Position numbers and translations under genes: made by a program. From an uncultured Fusicatenibacter sp. (GTDB lineage: Bacteria > Bacillota > Clostridia > Lachnospirales > Lachnospiraceae), in contig CABUPZ010000005.1 in assembly GCA_902493585.1 (NCBI GenBank), positions 4,708 through 68,707 on the forward strand: a stretch of DNA of 64,000 nt. The letters run 5' to 3'. Shown here piece after piece: positions 43,815-52,604 of the stretch. The notes beneath the pieces were generated by a model, which saw only the letters and a program-made list of their open reading frames with translations, made no database searches and was not told the origin of the DNA. Positions within the stretch are counted from its first letter, which is position 1, and every line of letters starts with the position of its first letter.

Positions 43815-44051
43815 AGGCATTTTCCTCCTAAAATCATTATACATGACCGCCGCCAGGAGGAGCAACAAAAAGGCTGTCCAGAGTTTGGGATTTCAACAAT
43901 TTCAAGTGTCCATTTTTATGGGTACATTTTATTTGTGTTTTGTCGTGCAATTAATAATTCTAAAACAAATTTCAAACAAAAATAAAATATGAGAAATATA
44001 AAATGCATTTGTAACAAACAAGAAAAGGAAATAAAGAGGAGGTCTCTAAAC

Positions 44052-44420
44052 ATGAAGAAGAGTAGTTTTGTTGCAATGATTTTGGGAATTATCAGCTGTC
44101 TGTTTTTTGGTTTGGGAATGTGCATGGCAATGATTCCGGAATGGAATGCGTTTACGCCAGGAGTTGTCGTTGGCTGTGTAGGTATTGTTTTTGCTCTGAT
44201 CACAGTATTTGTATGGAGAAAAATGGAACATAAACAGCCGATTAAAATTACGGGAAAAGCGGTATTGACAGCGGTTATCGGTATTGTAGGCGCTCTTGCC
44301 CTGGGTGCCGGGATGTGTTTCTCCATGGTGTGGGGAAGCATGATTCTGGGTATTGTGATCGGTATCGTTGGAATTATCATTCTGCTTTGTCTGATACCAC
44401 TGTGTAAAGGACTGAAATAA
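44052..44420 (+). CDS. Small four-helix membrane protein
   Basis: 122 residues with four hydrophobic segments (about 5-27, 36-55, 69-90 and 95-118) and short charged loops (WRKMEHKQPIKITGK). AGGAGG lies 9 bases before ATG 44052. There is no signal-peptidase or lipobox motif. It resembles uncharacterised small membrane proteins common in Lachnospiraceae; I cannot name a family. It stands alone between the IS relic and a terminator. Confidence 0.7.
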   Translation: MKKSSFVAMILGIISCLFFGLGMCMAMIPEWNAFTPGVVVGCVGIVFALITVFVWRKMEHKQPIKITGKAVLTAVIGIVGALALGAGMCFSMVWGSMILGIVIGIVGIIILLCLIPLCKGLK

Positions 44421-44446
44421 GACAAAAAAATATTTGTGCAACTAAG

Positions 44447-44475
44447 GTACCAGTTCAGCCAAGCTGAACGGTTAT
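44447..44475. repeat. GTTCAGC palindrome, copy 2
   Basis: GTACCAGTTCAGCCAAGCTG followed by AACGGTTATC, a 10-bp stem with a small loop, between the membrane-protein gene and the terminator at 44478. Confidence 0.65.
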
Positions 44476-44477
44476 CA

Positions 44478-44513
44478 AAAAAGACCGGATGCCACGCCGG
44501 TCTTTTTTGTAAA
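44478..44513. terminator. Bidirectional terminator
   Basis: AAAAAAGACCGG pairs with CCGGTCTTTTTT around ATGCCACG. Confidence 0.85.
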
Positions 44514-44568
44514 TATGGATATTTTGCGGCAAAAGAAAGTGAGCCTGGGGCGAGCAGAATGTAGGAAT

Positions 44569-44590
44569 GAATTTTCAAACAGGCTCTGGC
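44569..44590. repeat. Half copy of TTTTCAAACA hairpin repeat
   Basis: AATGAATTTTCAAACAGGCT matches the right arm of the hairpin at 8351-8398; the left arm is degraded. Confidence 0.45.
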
Positions 44591-44733
44591 GTGAAGGAAG
44601 AAAAATGAGAGTGATATACGCTTGCAATCGATAGGGCGGGATGGTATTATGTAAACAAGACAGGGATGGGGTTTGGGACCTTTCGGAGAGTGGGAGAAAA
44701 CCGAAAGGAGGAATCATTATCCAAAAAACAAAA

Positions 44734-44889
44734 ATGGACAGAGACGCTGTCCGAATTCTCGCAAACCATGAAAAACGTGTGGAAGAAGCAAGAAAATTTA
44801 ATCTTTTAAGCAATGTATTTATGTCTGTGGCATTGAATGACATACCGGCTTGTCAGTATGTGCTGCGGATCCTGACAGGGATCGGTTGA
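44734..44889 (+). pseudogene. N-terminal fragment of a PD-(D/E)XK (Rpn-type) transposase
   Basis: 51 residues containing RILANHEKRVEEARKFNLLS and NVFMSVALNDIPACQYVLRI, the conserved start of the PD-(D/E)XK nuclease family transposases abundant in Lachnospiraceae. The frame stops at TGIG, where family members continue for about 200 residues into the nuclease core. An AAAGGAGG site lies upstream at 44704-44711, and the true start may be further left. Confidence 0.6.
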
Positions 44890-44979
44890 AAATGTAAGGG
44901 TTCAGCCGTTCCCTGTTTTGTATCGACATTAAGGTTTATTCCTTCGCCGAAAATCTATATCTCGGAAGGGAAGAAATAT

Positions 44980-45898
44980 GTGTATGACCGATGCCGCCGG
45001 AAAGACAGGGCAGATCTTTTGATTCTGCGTCCGGACGGGAACACGATCCTTGCGGTTATTGAATGCAAGGCAGCTCATGTTGAAATCGGTGAAGAAGTGA
45101 TCGAACAGATGCTCCGATATGCCAGAGCGTTGAATACAGAATATGCGTTTGCCACGAATGGTCATGATTTTTTTGCGTATGGTTTTGACAGGAAAAAAGG
45201 GTATCTTCCGGTGGAGTGCCCGGACTCTTACCGGAAAATGTGTCTGTCCTGTGAGAATTCTGTTCCGCAGGTTCAGACAATCGGTATGCGTTCCGATTTG
45301 CAGAAATTGAATGATATCAAGTTTATAAGGAGAACGTATTACGATTATATTGGCGGGCAGACGAGAGACGAACTGCTCCCTTTTATTGCCAATCTGTGTG
45401 ACGGGCTCAGGGATATCAGTGAATGTCTGAAACCTGCAGAATATTCCGACTTTCTTCTGGAACAGGATCTGGGCATTCGGACACTGGAAATTGTCGTTCT
45501 CTGTTTATGGCGGAGAAAAGAACGAGAAAACAATGCTTGCCGTTGCTGTGGATAATGGAAAAAGATGCCATCATGCGCTCCAGCTGATTCTTGATACCAA
45601 TACGATTATTTCCAGTGATAGAGCCGGAATCTGTTATGAACTCACACACAATGGAAAGATCAATGTGGGACGCAGGGGATGTGCGAAAATCAGCGAGGTG
45701 ATGGAGTATGTGAAATGTGAAAATCTATCCCTTGCGAGTGCGGACGGGCGTATTCATTTTGGCAGAATTCATGGGAATGAGCGGCTGTTTGTTACCTCTG
45801 TGGAATTTACAGAGATATTTGACCACCTGATCAGTTATGTATTGATTCTGGAAAAATTCCGGGAGTTCAAACGAATGGAAAAAATCGCTTCGCAATGA
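44980..45898 (+). pseudogene. HsdR_N-like (PD-D/EXK) protein, frameshifted
   Basis: Two consecutive frames form one protein. The first (from about 44941, SPKIYISEGKKYVYD) contains DLLILRPDGNTILAVIECKA, a PD-(D/E)XK-type D...ExK core as in type I restriction HsdR N-terminal domains, and ends at 45555. The second frame picks up near 45491 (SFSVYGGEKNEKTMLAVAVD) and runs to 45898, so a one-base indel lies at about 45488-45495. A further gap probably follows KKYVYDRCRRK, where related proteins have more sequence before the nuclease core. It is probably non-functional. No modification or specificity gene is adjacent. Confidence 0.55.
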
Positions 45899-45906
45899 GG
45901 CGGAGG

Positions 45907-45987
45907 CCCGAAGGCACTATGTTTTCATACGGTCCGCGAAGTAAAGGCGCAGGTCTGGTGGAACTGTTAAGTCAGCTAAACGGTTAC
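45907..45987 (-). repeat. Dispersed TATGAAAACA repeat, copy 3, joined to GTTCAGC-type palindrome
   Basis: Read on the minus strand: a GTTTAGCTGACTTAACAG palindrome, a hairpin (ACCTGCGCCTTTACTTCGCG), then GTATGAAAACATAGTGCC and TTCGGGC. It shows that the two repeat families can be parts of one composite element. Confidence 0.75.
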
Positions 45988-46077
45988 GATCTTTTTCTGC
46001 TTGCAAGTTTCCCGGTTGTCTGGTATGTTAAGGTTAAAGTCTGCAACTAAGAAGTTGAGCAGAAAGGAAGAGATGGA

Positions 46078-46335
46078 ATGAACGAATTATATGAAATGAT
46101 TGAAAAAAAGATCCGGGAGTCCGGGTATCCGAGGAAAGTTTCCGGAATGGATGTCTATGATGATATCTGTGATCAGATTGAGGGCAAGGAGAACGGAGCG
46201 TACGTCCTTCTGTCGAAATTTGAGGATGATGTGATTTTTGAGTATCATATTACGGTGATGGATGACGAGTTCAATCTGGGAATCCTGACGATGCGGACGC
46301 CGGAAGGCGTTTTTGAGACAAATTTTGACGAGTGA
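46078..46335 (+). CDS. Hypothetical protein (85 aa)
   Basis: 85 residues, MNELYEMIEKKIRESGYPRK, acidic, with alternating hydrophobic beta-like stretches (GAYVLLSKFEDDVIFEYHIT). There is no membrane segment. GGAAGAGATGG precedes the ATG. It is followed after 25 bases by an esterase gene and may be co-transcribed. I recognise no family. Confidence 0.7.
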   Translation: MNELYEMIEKKIRESGYPRKVSGMDVYDDICDQIEGKENGAYVLLSKFEDDVIFEYHITVMDDEFNLGILTMRTPEGVFETNFDE

Positions 46336-46360
46336 TCCGAAAAGGAATGGAGGGTTTGCG

Positions 46361-47203
46361 ATGAGAAAAACGATTCAGGTAGAGGTAAGGGAGCCACAGT
46401 ATTCGGTGACAACCGATCTTACCTTTGCGCAGGTGGATGCATGGTTTGGACATACACGGCAGGATCTGAAGATGGATCTTATTTATCCGGAGGACAGCAC
46501 GAAGGATTATCCGTGCATCGTATGGATCTGCGGAGGTGCGTGGCTGAGTATGGACAAATCTGCACATCTGGCGTATCTGTTGGGACTGGCGCGGGAAGGG
46601 TTTGTCGCAGCGTCGGTGCAGTACCGTACAAGCAATGAGGCACAGTTCCCGGCGCAGCTGCAGGATGTTAAGGCGGCAATCCGTTATCTGAGAGCGCATG
46701 CGGGAAGATACCATATCAATGCGGAAAAGATCGGTGTGATGGGAGAATCCGCAGGCGGTTATCTTACATGTATGGCGGCGCTTGCCAAAGATCCGGTTTA
46801 CGATGTTGGGGAATACCTGGAATATTCCAGTGAAGTACAGGCGGCATGCCCGTGGTATCCGCCGACGGATTTTTGTGGCTTCCCTTATGAATCCGCGGAG
46901 CAGTGTGCGGCGTCTCCGGAATCTCTGCTGATGGGGAAAAATGTTATGAGAAATCAGGAGGAAGCGTTGGCGGCATGTCCGGTGAGCTTTGTGACAAAGG
47001 ATGCCCCTCCGTTTCTGATCATTCACGGAGAAGAGGATCATACCGTGCCGTTTTCCCAGGGAGTGCTGATCCATGACGAGCTGGAAAAGGCGGGATGTGA
47101 TGTGACACTGCTGGCAATTGAGGGAGCGGATCATGCGGATCTCCGGTTCTTCCAGAGAGAGATCTGGCAGGAGATTACGAAATTTTTTAAAGAGAAATTA
47201 TAA
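46361..47203 (+). CDS. Alpha/beta-hydrolase (BD-FAE/carboxylesterase-like)
   Basis: 280 residues. The oxyanion motif IVWICGGAWLSMDKSAHLAY, nucleophile elbow GVMGESAGGYLTCMAAL (Ser about residue 130), FLIIHGEEDHTVPF (acid Asp) and GADHADLRFF (His) give a complete catalytic triad. Intracellular esterases of this type act on short acyl esters of sugars or drugs. ATG 46361 has GGAGGG upstream. The next gene begins 73 bases later. Confidence 0.85.
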   Translation: MRKTIQVEVREPQYSVTTDLTFAQVDAWFGHTRQDLKMDLIYPEDSTKDYPCIVWICGGAWLSMDKSAHLAYLLGLAREGFVAASVQYRTSNEAQFPAQLQDVKAAIRYLRAHAGRYHINAEKIGVMGESAGGYLTCMAALAKDPVYDVGEYLEYSSEVQAACPWYPPTDFCGFPYESAEQCAASPESLLMGKNVMRNQEEALAACPVSFVTKDAPPFLIIHGEEDHTVPFSQGVLIHDELEKAGCDVTLLAIEGADHADLRFFQREIWQEITKFFKEKL

Positions 47204-47276
47204 GAGTTTCCGGCATTCCAAAGAGTGCACAGAAACAGATGTCTGGAAAATCTATACGGTGGAAAGGAACTATGTG

Positions 47277-48056
47277 ATGAGCGAGAAGGTAATTTTGATT
47301 TCTATTGATGGAATGCGGCCGGATGGGGCATTGCAGTGCGGACATCCGTTTGTACAGAAGCTTTTATCCATGAGCAGTTATACCTTGACGGGGCAGTCGG
47401 TTCTGCCTACGATTACGCTGCCCTGCCATATGTCGATGTTTCACAGTGTTCCGCCCCAAAGACATGGGATTCTGAGCAACGATTACGTCCCGCCGGTGCG
47501 GCCTGTTCCGGGAATCGCAGAGCAGCTGGCCGCTGCCGGAAAAGTCTGCGCGGCTTTTTATAACTGGGAGCCGAACCGTAATTTATGGAAATCCGGTTCC
47601 ATGAAATATACTTCCTACATAGAAGCGTATCAGGAAGAAAATACAGATCTGCTGCTGACCAGGCAGGCGGTCCGGATGCTGGAGGATCGAAAACCGGATT
47701 TTATCTTTCTGTATCTGGTGGAGACGGACGACAAAGGCGGCCATGACCATGGATGGATGTCGGAACCGTATCTGCGTCAGTTATATAACGCGTTTGACTG
47801 TGTGGAGCAGGTGTTTGCTGCTGCGGCGAAGGATTATCATATCATTGTCACAGCGGACCATGGCGGTCATGGGAGAAGCCACGGGGAAGACTGCCCGGAA
47901 GATTTTATGATACCGATGTTTTTCTATGGTTCTTCTTTTGAACCTGGAAAAGAACTGGAAACCGCCAGCCTGCTGGATCTGGCGCCCACGATCGCGAAAC
48001 TGACCGGTGTCCGTCCGGCGCGGGAGTGGGAAGGCAGAGTGATCGAGGGGATCTGA
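47277..48056 (+). CDS. Alkaline phosphatase superfamily phosphodiesterase (nucleotide pyrophosphatase type)
   Basis: 259 residues, compact for the superfamily. Metal and nucleophile signatures: ILISIDGMRPD (first Asp), LPTITLPCHMSMFHSVPPQR (Thr nucleophile region), LVETDDKGGHDHGW (Asp and His) and IVTADHGGHGRSHGEDCPED (Asp-His). It has no signal peptide, so it is cytosolic. It probably hydrolyses a phosphodiester or phosphonate; the substrate is unknown. A GGAAAGG site lies before ATG 47277. Confidence 0.82.
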   Translation: MSEKVILISIDGMRPDGALQCGHPFVQKLLSMSSYTLTGQSVLPTITLPCHMSMFHSVPPQRHGILSNDYVPPVRPVPGIAEQLAAAGKVCAAFYNWEPNRNLWKSGSMKYTSYIEAYQEENTDLLLTRQAVRMLEDRKPDFIFLYLVETDDKGGHDHGWMSEPYLRQLYNAFDCVEQVFAAAAKDYHIIVTADHGGHGRSHGEDCPEDFMIPMFFYGSSFEPGKELETASLLDLAPTIAKLTGVRPAREWEGRVIEGI

Positions 48057-48106
48057 TGGAAATCTGCTTTGGAAGATGCTGAGAAGGAATGTAACGGGGA
48101 GTTTGC

Positions 48107-48132
48107 AACAGTTCAGCTGGCTGAGCTGGTAC
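48107..48132. repeat. GTTCAGC palindrome, copy 3
   Basis: CAACAGTTCAGCTGGCTGAG followed by CTGGTAC, between the phosphodiesterase and RpiB-like genes. Confidence 0.55.
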
Positions 48133-48167
48133 GAGAGGTTTTGCGGAATCAGGAGGAAACAGAAAGT

Positions 48168-48812
48168 ATGAAAATTGCATTGATAAACGAAAACAGCCAG
48201 GCTGCAAAGAACGAAATAATCTGCAGCGTGCTGAAAAAAGTTGTGGAGCCGATGGGGCATGAAGTGCGCAATTATGGGATGTATTCGGCGGAGGATGAAT
48301 GCCGGACCAACTATGTGCAGGTGGGAATTCTGGCGGCAGTGCTTCTGAACTCCGGCGCGGCGGATTATGTGATCACAGGATGCGGATCAGGAGCGGGGGC
48401 AATGCTGGCCTGCAATTCCTTTCCAGGCGTGATCTGCGGTCTTGCCGAGGATCCGCTGGACGCTTACGCGTTTGCCCAGATCAACGATGGAAATGCCCTT
48501 TCCATTCCCTATGGAAAAGGTTTTGGATGGGGCGGAGAGCTGAATCTTCAGTACATTTTTGAAAAGCTTTTCTGTGAGGAGAGCGGACAGGGCTATCCGA
48601 AGGAACGTGGACCATTCATGCAGAAAAACAAAAGGATCCTGGATGAAGTGAGGAAGGCGGCTTATCGTCCGTTGACAGACATTCTGAAAGATCTGGATCC
48701 GGAACTGGTAAGAGGTGCTTTGGGTGGCGAGCATTTTCAGGAGTATTTCTTTGCGGATTGTAAGTGTGAGGAGATCGCGGAGGAAGTTCGGAAAATTTTA
48801 GAGGTTGTTTGA
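48168..48812 (+). CDS. RpiB/LacAB-type sugar-phosphate isomerase-like protein
   Basis: 214 residues. Residues 1-145 follow the RpiB/LacAB fold: MKIALINENSQAAKNEIICS, DYVITGCGSGAGAMLACNSF (the position of the catalytic Cys/phosphate loop) and AFAQINDGNALSIPYGKGFG. An additional 65-70 residues at the C-terminus are not in standard RpiB (about 150 aa). It may isomerise an aldose/ketose phosphate or a related sugar acid. AGGAGG precedes ATG 48168. It ends a run of three enzymes with esterase, phosphodiesterase and isomerase character. Confidence 0.78.
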   Translation: MKIALINENSQAAKNEIICSVLKKVVEPMGHEVRNYGMYSAEDECRTNYVQVGILAAVLLNSGAADYVITGCGSGAGAMLACNSFPGVICGLAEDPLDAYAFAQINDGNALSIPYGKGFGWGGELNLQYIFEKLFCEESGQGYPKERGPFMQKNKRILDEVRKAAYRPLTDILKDLDPELVRGALGGEHFQEYFFADCKCEEIAEEVRKILEVV

Positions 48813-48813
48813 A

Positions 48814-48875
48814 AAAAGCGGGAATTCTCGGCCGGCAGACTCTGTTGGTTGAAAAATTCCCGTTTTCTTTATACG
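48814..48875 (+). terminator. Terminator after the RpiB-like gene
   Basis: GCGGGAATT pairs with AATTCCCG, followed by TTTTCTTT. The remaining DNA to 49184 is AT-rich; a TATAAT at 49095-49100 is a possible -10 box for the next gene, without a good -35. Confidence 0.65.
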
Positions 48876-49184
48876 TCTGACGAAGTATGTTTCTTACAAT
48901 CACAAATTTCGAATACGCCTAGTAGTGGGAAGGTATAAGTTGTTGTTTTCTAACAATGATTTTGGGTATTGACCGGGATGGGGAGCACATAAATAAAAAG
49001 ACATACAGGTGTAACGAAGTTAAAAAGTTATAAAATGATAATTTATAACACTTGTATTGAATGGGATTTGTATAAAAAGAGACAAAAGACATAATATAAT
49101 TGTTCAAAAGATCCGTGTTTTACTATACGGATTGTGATAGATTGGTTCAACAGCTAATGTATGGAGGAGGAAAAGGTAGGTAGC

Positions 49185-50696
49185 ATGGAAGAACTTATGA
49201 AAGTATTGATTGTAGATGATGAAATGCCAGTCAGACAGGAAATGGCGGCCTATCCTTGGGAGTCTTATGGATGCTACCTGGTGGGGGATGCCAAAAATGG
49301 AAAAGAGGCATTACAGTTATGTTCGGAATTGAAGCCGGATATAGTTATCAGTGATATTTCTATGCCGGTTATGTCTGGTTTGGAATTGACCAAAGAGCTT
49401 CAGAAACTGTATTCCAACATTCAGGTGATTATTTTGACGGAGTACGAAGATTTTGAATATATGAAGACTGCTTTAAGGCTTAACGTAATCGATTATATTG
49501 TAAAATTTGAAATGAACGAGGAGATGGTTGCCGCTGTTATAAAAAAAGCCCGCCAAAAGCTTCAGGAAAATGGAATTCTGAGAAAATCCATAGATAAAGA
49601 AATGCGGAGGAAAGTTACGAAATATATGATGCGGCTTCACACAGACAGGAAAGCGGATCAGGAAATAAAAAAAGAACTGGAGAAATTACTTCATTCCCTG
49701 AATCTTCTGTCCAAGGACAGACAGCGTTGTATTTTTCTCTGTACGGATATTCCTGTAGGATATCAGGCAGCGGTTCACGATGAATTAAGCGAATATCTGG
49801 AGGGTGATGGCTTTATCAAGAGCTGGTCATATTTGTTTTCTAATATATATGCCATTGTTCTTCGTGACCAGTATAGAGAAACTTATAGAGCGTGTTTAGA
49901 TAAGTTCTGCAATAATATTATGGAGTATTTGTCTTCGTTGACGGAGATTTCTAAGGTTTTTACAGTTACCTATCAAAGAGTCCGGGGCATAGAGGAATTT
50001 GTTCAGTGTACGACAGAGTATGAGGTATGGAACGATACCTTATTTTATCAGCCATCACAAAAAAATATTGACAGTGAAGAATTAATGGAAATTAGAAAAT
50101 ATGATGATTTGGTAAGACAAGAGTTGAAACAGATCTTCGATTTCATTCATACCGATCCGGAAACCTTTCGGATGAAATTGATAAAATATGCAAGGAAAGA
50201 ACGGATTGAATCAAAGGGACTCCGACTTTTTACTGTCAGATGGCTGAAAGATTATTTTCAACAGACGGGTGAGCCGCACAGTGATTATCTGGATGCTAAT
50301 ATTCATGAAATCAGTTCTATAGAGGATTTGGCGGATTATGTTGTTCAGACATTTGTTTCTGAAACAAAATATCGGGTAGAGATAAATAAAGCAATTCATA
50401 TTATAAATGAAGAATACAATACAAGACTGCAGCTTTCCGATGTGGCTTACAGAATAGGACTCAGTCCCCAGTATTTCAGTCGGCTGTTTCGTGAGGAAAC
50501 GGGAAAAACATATAGTGATTACCTGATTTCGGTGAGAATTCGCCGGGCCAGGGAGCTTTTGAAGGAAGGGCGATTTAAAGTTTACGAGGTGGCTGAGTTG
50601 GTGGGAATTCCGAATTACCGATATTTTAGTGCTTTGTTTAAGAAAGAGACGGGGTATGCTCCAAAACAAGCGGGAAAGGGGAATGGGAATGTTTGA
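49185..50696 (+). CDS. yesN: Response regulator, YesN type (receiver plus AraC helix-turn-helix)
   Basis: 503 residues. The receiver domain (about 1-125: LMKVLIVDDEMPVRQEMAAY, phospho-acceptor D57 in VISDISMPVMSG, conserved ILTEYEDFEY) is followed by a long middle region and a C-terminal AraC/XylS DNA-binding domain (about 405-500, YNTRLQLSDVAYRIGLSPQY, FSRLFREETGKTYSDYLISV). It is half of a two-component system that usually controls neighbouring carbohydrate ABC transporters. ATG 49185 follows AGGTAGG; ATG 49197 is possible. The end overlaps the kinase start. Confidence 0.93.
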   Translation: MEELMKVLIVDDEMPVRQEMAAYPWESYGCYLVGDAKNGKEALQLCSELKPDIVISDISMPVMSGLELTKELQKLYSNIQVIILTEYEDFEYMKTALRLNVIDYIVKFEMNEEMVAAVIKKARQKLQENGILRKSIDKEMRRKVTKYMMRLHTDRKADQEIKKELEKLLHSLNLLSKDRQRCIFLCTDIPVGYQAAVHDELSEYLEGDGFIKSWSYLFSNIYAIVLRDQYRETYRACLDKFCNNIMEYLSSLTEISKVFTVTYQRVRGIEEFVQCTTEYEVWNDTLFYQPSQKNIDSEELMEIRKYDDLVRQELKQIFDFIHTDPETFRMKLIKYARKERIESKGLRLFTVRWLKDYFQQTGEPHSDYLDANIHEISSIEDLADYVVQTFVSETKYRVEINKAIHIINEEYNTRLQLSDVAYRIGLSPQYFSRLFREETGKTYSDYLISVRIRRARELLKEGRFKVYEVAELVGIPNYRYFSALFKKETGYAPKQAGKGNGNV

Positions 50697-52446
50697 CAGA
50701 ATGAAACTTATGAAAAGCAGTCTTCGGAAAATTGGATTTTCTGTCCGTTGGTTTTTAACTACTTTTCTGATGGCTGCGGTGATTATGCTTTTGATGCAGG
50801 CGGTAATCCTTTATAAACAAGTAGAAAAAATAAGGGACAATCAGGAAATGGAATTAAGCAATAGTCTGGAACAGGCCAATCAGTTTGTAGATTACTATGT
50901 AAACTCTATTCAGGAACTATTGCTCACGAGTGTCATGAGGGATGATCTTTTTTATGATGACAGTGATGTGACAGAATTGCTGAAAGAGATTCCCAAGGGA
51001 AAGACTGGCATTCAGGAAGTATATACGAGACAACAGGATGGGGAGATTATATGCGGAAACCAGATTATGTATCAGATTTTGCAGGATGAAACAGTGGAAG
51101 CATATATGGAGCAGTCGGAAAAGAAACCGGGCACTGTGTTCTGGTCAGAACCATATTACAGTGTAATGCAGGCGAATCAGACACTGTGCGTGGCTTATAC
51201 GGATGGGCAGACAGGAAAAACCATTGCGGCCGAAGTGAATTTGAGAACCCTGTATCAGAATCTGAATAAGATTCTTCGTGAGAATGGAGAGTCTTTTCTG
51301 GTTACTACGCAGAAGAAGTCCGTGATTATTTTTGACACGTCGAATCAATCTATGATTCCGACGGTAAAAGGGTTATATCCGGTAGAAGTGGAGCCGGATT
51401 TTATTCAGGATAAAGACTTTTCCAATGTTAGCCATAAGCTGTTTCATTTGTCGGGTAATCCAAATTATTATGGCATGCATAGTGATAAAAATATAGCCAG
51501 TTGGTATATTTTTACGATTGTCGACGACGCGCTGCTGAATCGGGGAATTGGTGATTTGCTGAGTAGTTCGGTCTTGTATCTGCTGCTGGGGTTGTCCATG
51601 GTTGGAATTGCCGTTTATCGTGTGGTTTTTTATTTTACGAAACCGATTCGTCAGCTGGCAGTCACCATGGAAAGTGTCAGAGACCTGGAAACTTTAAAAC
51701 CGATTGAAAATGTCAAAGATGATGAGGTGGGCAGGCTGACGGATTGCTATAACAGGCTGATGCTGAGAATACAGGATCTGGTGGAAAACATCATGGTATC
51801 GGAGCGAAAACGGTCAGCTTTTGAATTTCGAATGTACCAGAATCAAATAGGACCGCATTTTCTGCGAAATGTGCTGTATTGCATTGCGAGTCTTCTTCGC
51901 CAGAAACGAATAAATGATGCGGAGGCAGCCATCAAATCTCTTGCGGAATTGCTCTCTTATAGTTTTGACAACAGTACTCCGATCGTAGAATTAAGCCAGG
52001 AAATCAGCAGCCTTGAAAAATATCTTGCCATACAGAAAGTCAGGTATGGGGATATGTTCTCAACGGAAATTGAAATAAAAGAGGGAGCATACGACAGTAA
52101 GATTTTAAAATTTATTCTGCAGCCTCTGGTGGAAAATGCCATTATACATGGACTTCCTGCAGTTGTGGAGGGTCAGGGGAGAATCTGCATTCGAGTGTGC
52201 AGGTATAAAGAATACCTGGTTATTTTTGTGAGTGATAATGGCTGCGGAATGAGTAAAGAGCAGATCAGTGAAGCATTGAGTAATAAGAACGGCGAAAATA
52301 GAAAAGACAGATATTCCGGTATCGGAATTGCCAATATCGTGGAACGTATACATCTCCAATATGGAGAAAAATACGGTATAAAAATATACAGTCAGATTGG
52401 AAAGGGAACGGTTTTGCGGGTGAAATTGCCATATTTTTATGAGTAA
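50689..52446 (+). CDS. yesM: Sensor histidine kinase, YesM type
   Basis: 585 residues: a membrane helix near 20-42, an extracellular sensor region (about 43-300), a second helix (about 302-322), a HAMP-like linker, then the His_kinase domain with NQIGPHFLRNVLYCIASLLR (H390; the usual form is PHFLYN) and a GHKL ATPase domain (LQPLVENAIIHGL; VSDNGCGMS; GIGIANIVERIHLQYG). It senses an extracellular ligand or a binding protein and phosphorylates the co-encoded YesN. ATG 50689 has AAAGGGG upstream and overlaps the regulator stop. Confidence 0.93.
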   Translation: MFDRMKLMKSSLRKIGFSVRWFLTTFLMAAVIMLLMQAVILYKQVEKIRDNQEMELSNSLEQANQFVDYYVNSIQELLLTSVMRDDLFYDDSDVTELLKEIPKGKTGIQEVYTRQQDGEIICGNQIMYQILQDETVEAYMEQSEKKPGTVFWSEPYYSVMQANQTLCVAYTDGQTGKTIAAEVNLRTLYQNLNKILRENGESFLVTTQKKSVIIFDTSNQSMIPTVKGLYPVEVEPDFIQDKDFSNVSHKLFHLSGNPNYYGMHSDKNIASWYIFTIVDDALLNRGIGDLLSSSVLYLLLGLSMVGIAVYRVVFYFTKPIRQLAVTMESVRDLETLKPIENVKDDEVGRLTDCYNRLMLRIQDLVENIMVSERKRSAFEFRMYQNQIGPHFLRNVLYCIASLLRQKRINDAEAAIKSLAELLSYSFDNSTPIVELSQEISSLEKYLAIQKVRYGDMFSTEIEIKEGAYDSKILKFILQPLVENAIIHGLPAVVEGQGRICIRVCRYKEYLVIFVSDNGCGMSKEQISEALSNKNGENRKDRYSGIGIANIVERIHLQYGEKYGIKIYSQIGKGTVLRVKLPYFYE

Positions 52447-52480
52447 GTCTATATATTTCTCTATAAAGAATGGTAAAATA

Positions 52481-52509
52481 GCTAAAATAGTGTACATAAT
52501 GATAAAATC
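52481..52509 (+). promoter_or_regulatory. Candidate activator site upstream of the binding-protein gene
   Basis: A 29-bp segment beginning GCTAAAATAGTG and ending ATAAAATC. It matches 54274-54302 at 23 of 29 positions, and in both cases begins exactly 58 bp before a TATAMT -10 box (52539-52544 here). It is a candidate binding site for the adjacent YesN. Confidence 0.55.
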
Positions 52510-52604
52510 AATGTGTATTATGAGCAAAAATGATATGCTATACTTTCTTTAACAGAAACAAGTAGTTCTGATACTACTCATAATCAGAAAGGCAGGTTAG
52601 AAAT

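Larger units (their letters stand above)
43053..43931 (-). mobile_element. Degenerate IS3-type insertion sequence
   Basis: The element is bounded by imperfect terminal inverted repeats: AAAGTGTACCCCATGTCAAGG at the left and, read from the other strand, AAAATGTACCCATAAAAATG at the right. Both continue into an ATTGTTGA-type stretch. It encodes an OrfA-like protein and an internally deleted OrfB in overlapping frames on the minus strand. At about 880 bp it is much shorter than an intact IS3 element. No clear target duplication was identified. Confidence 0.65.
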
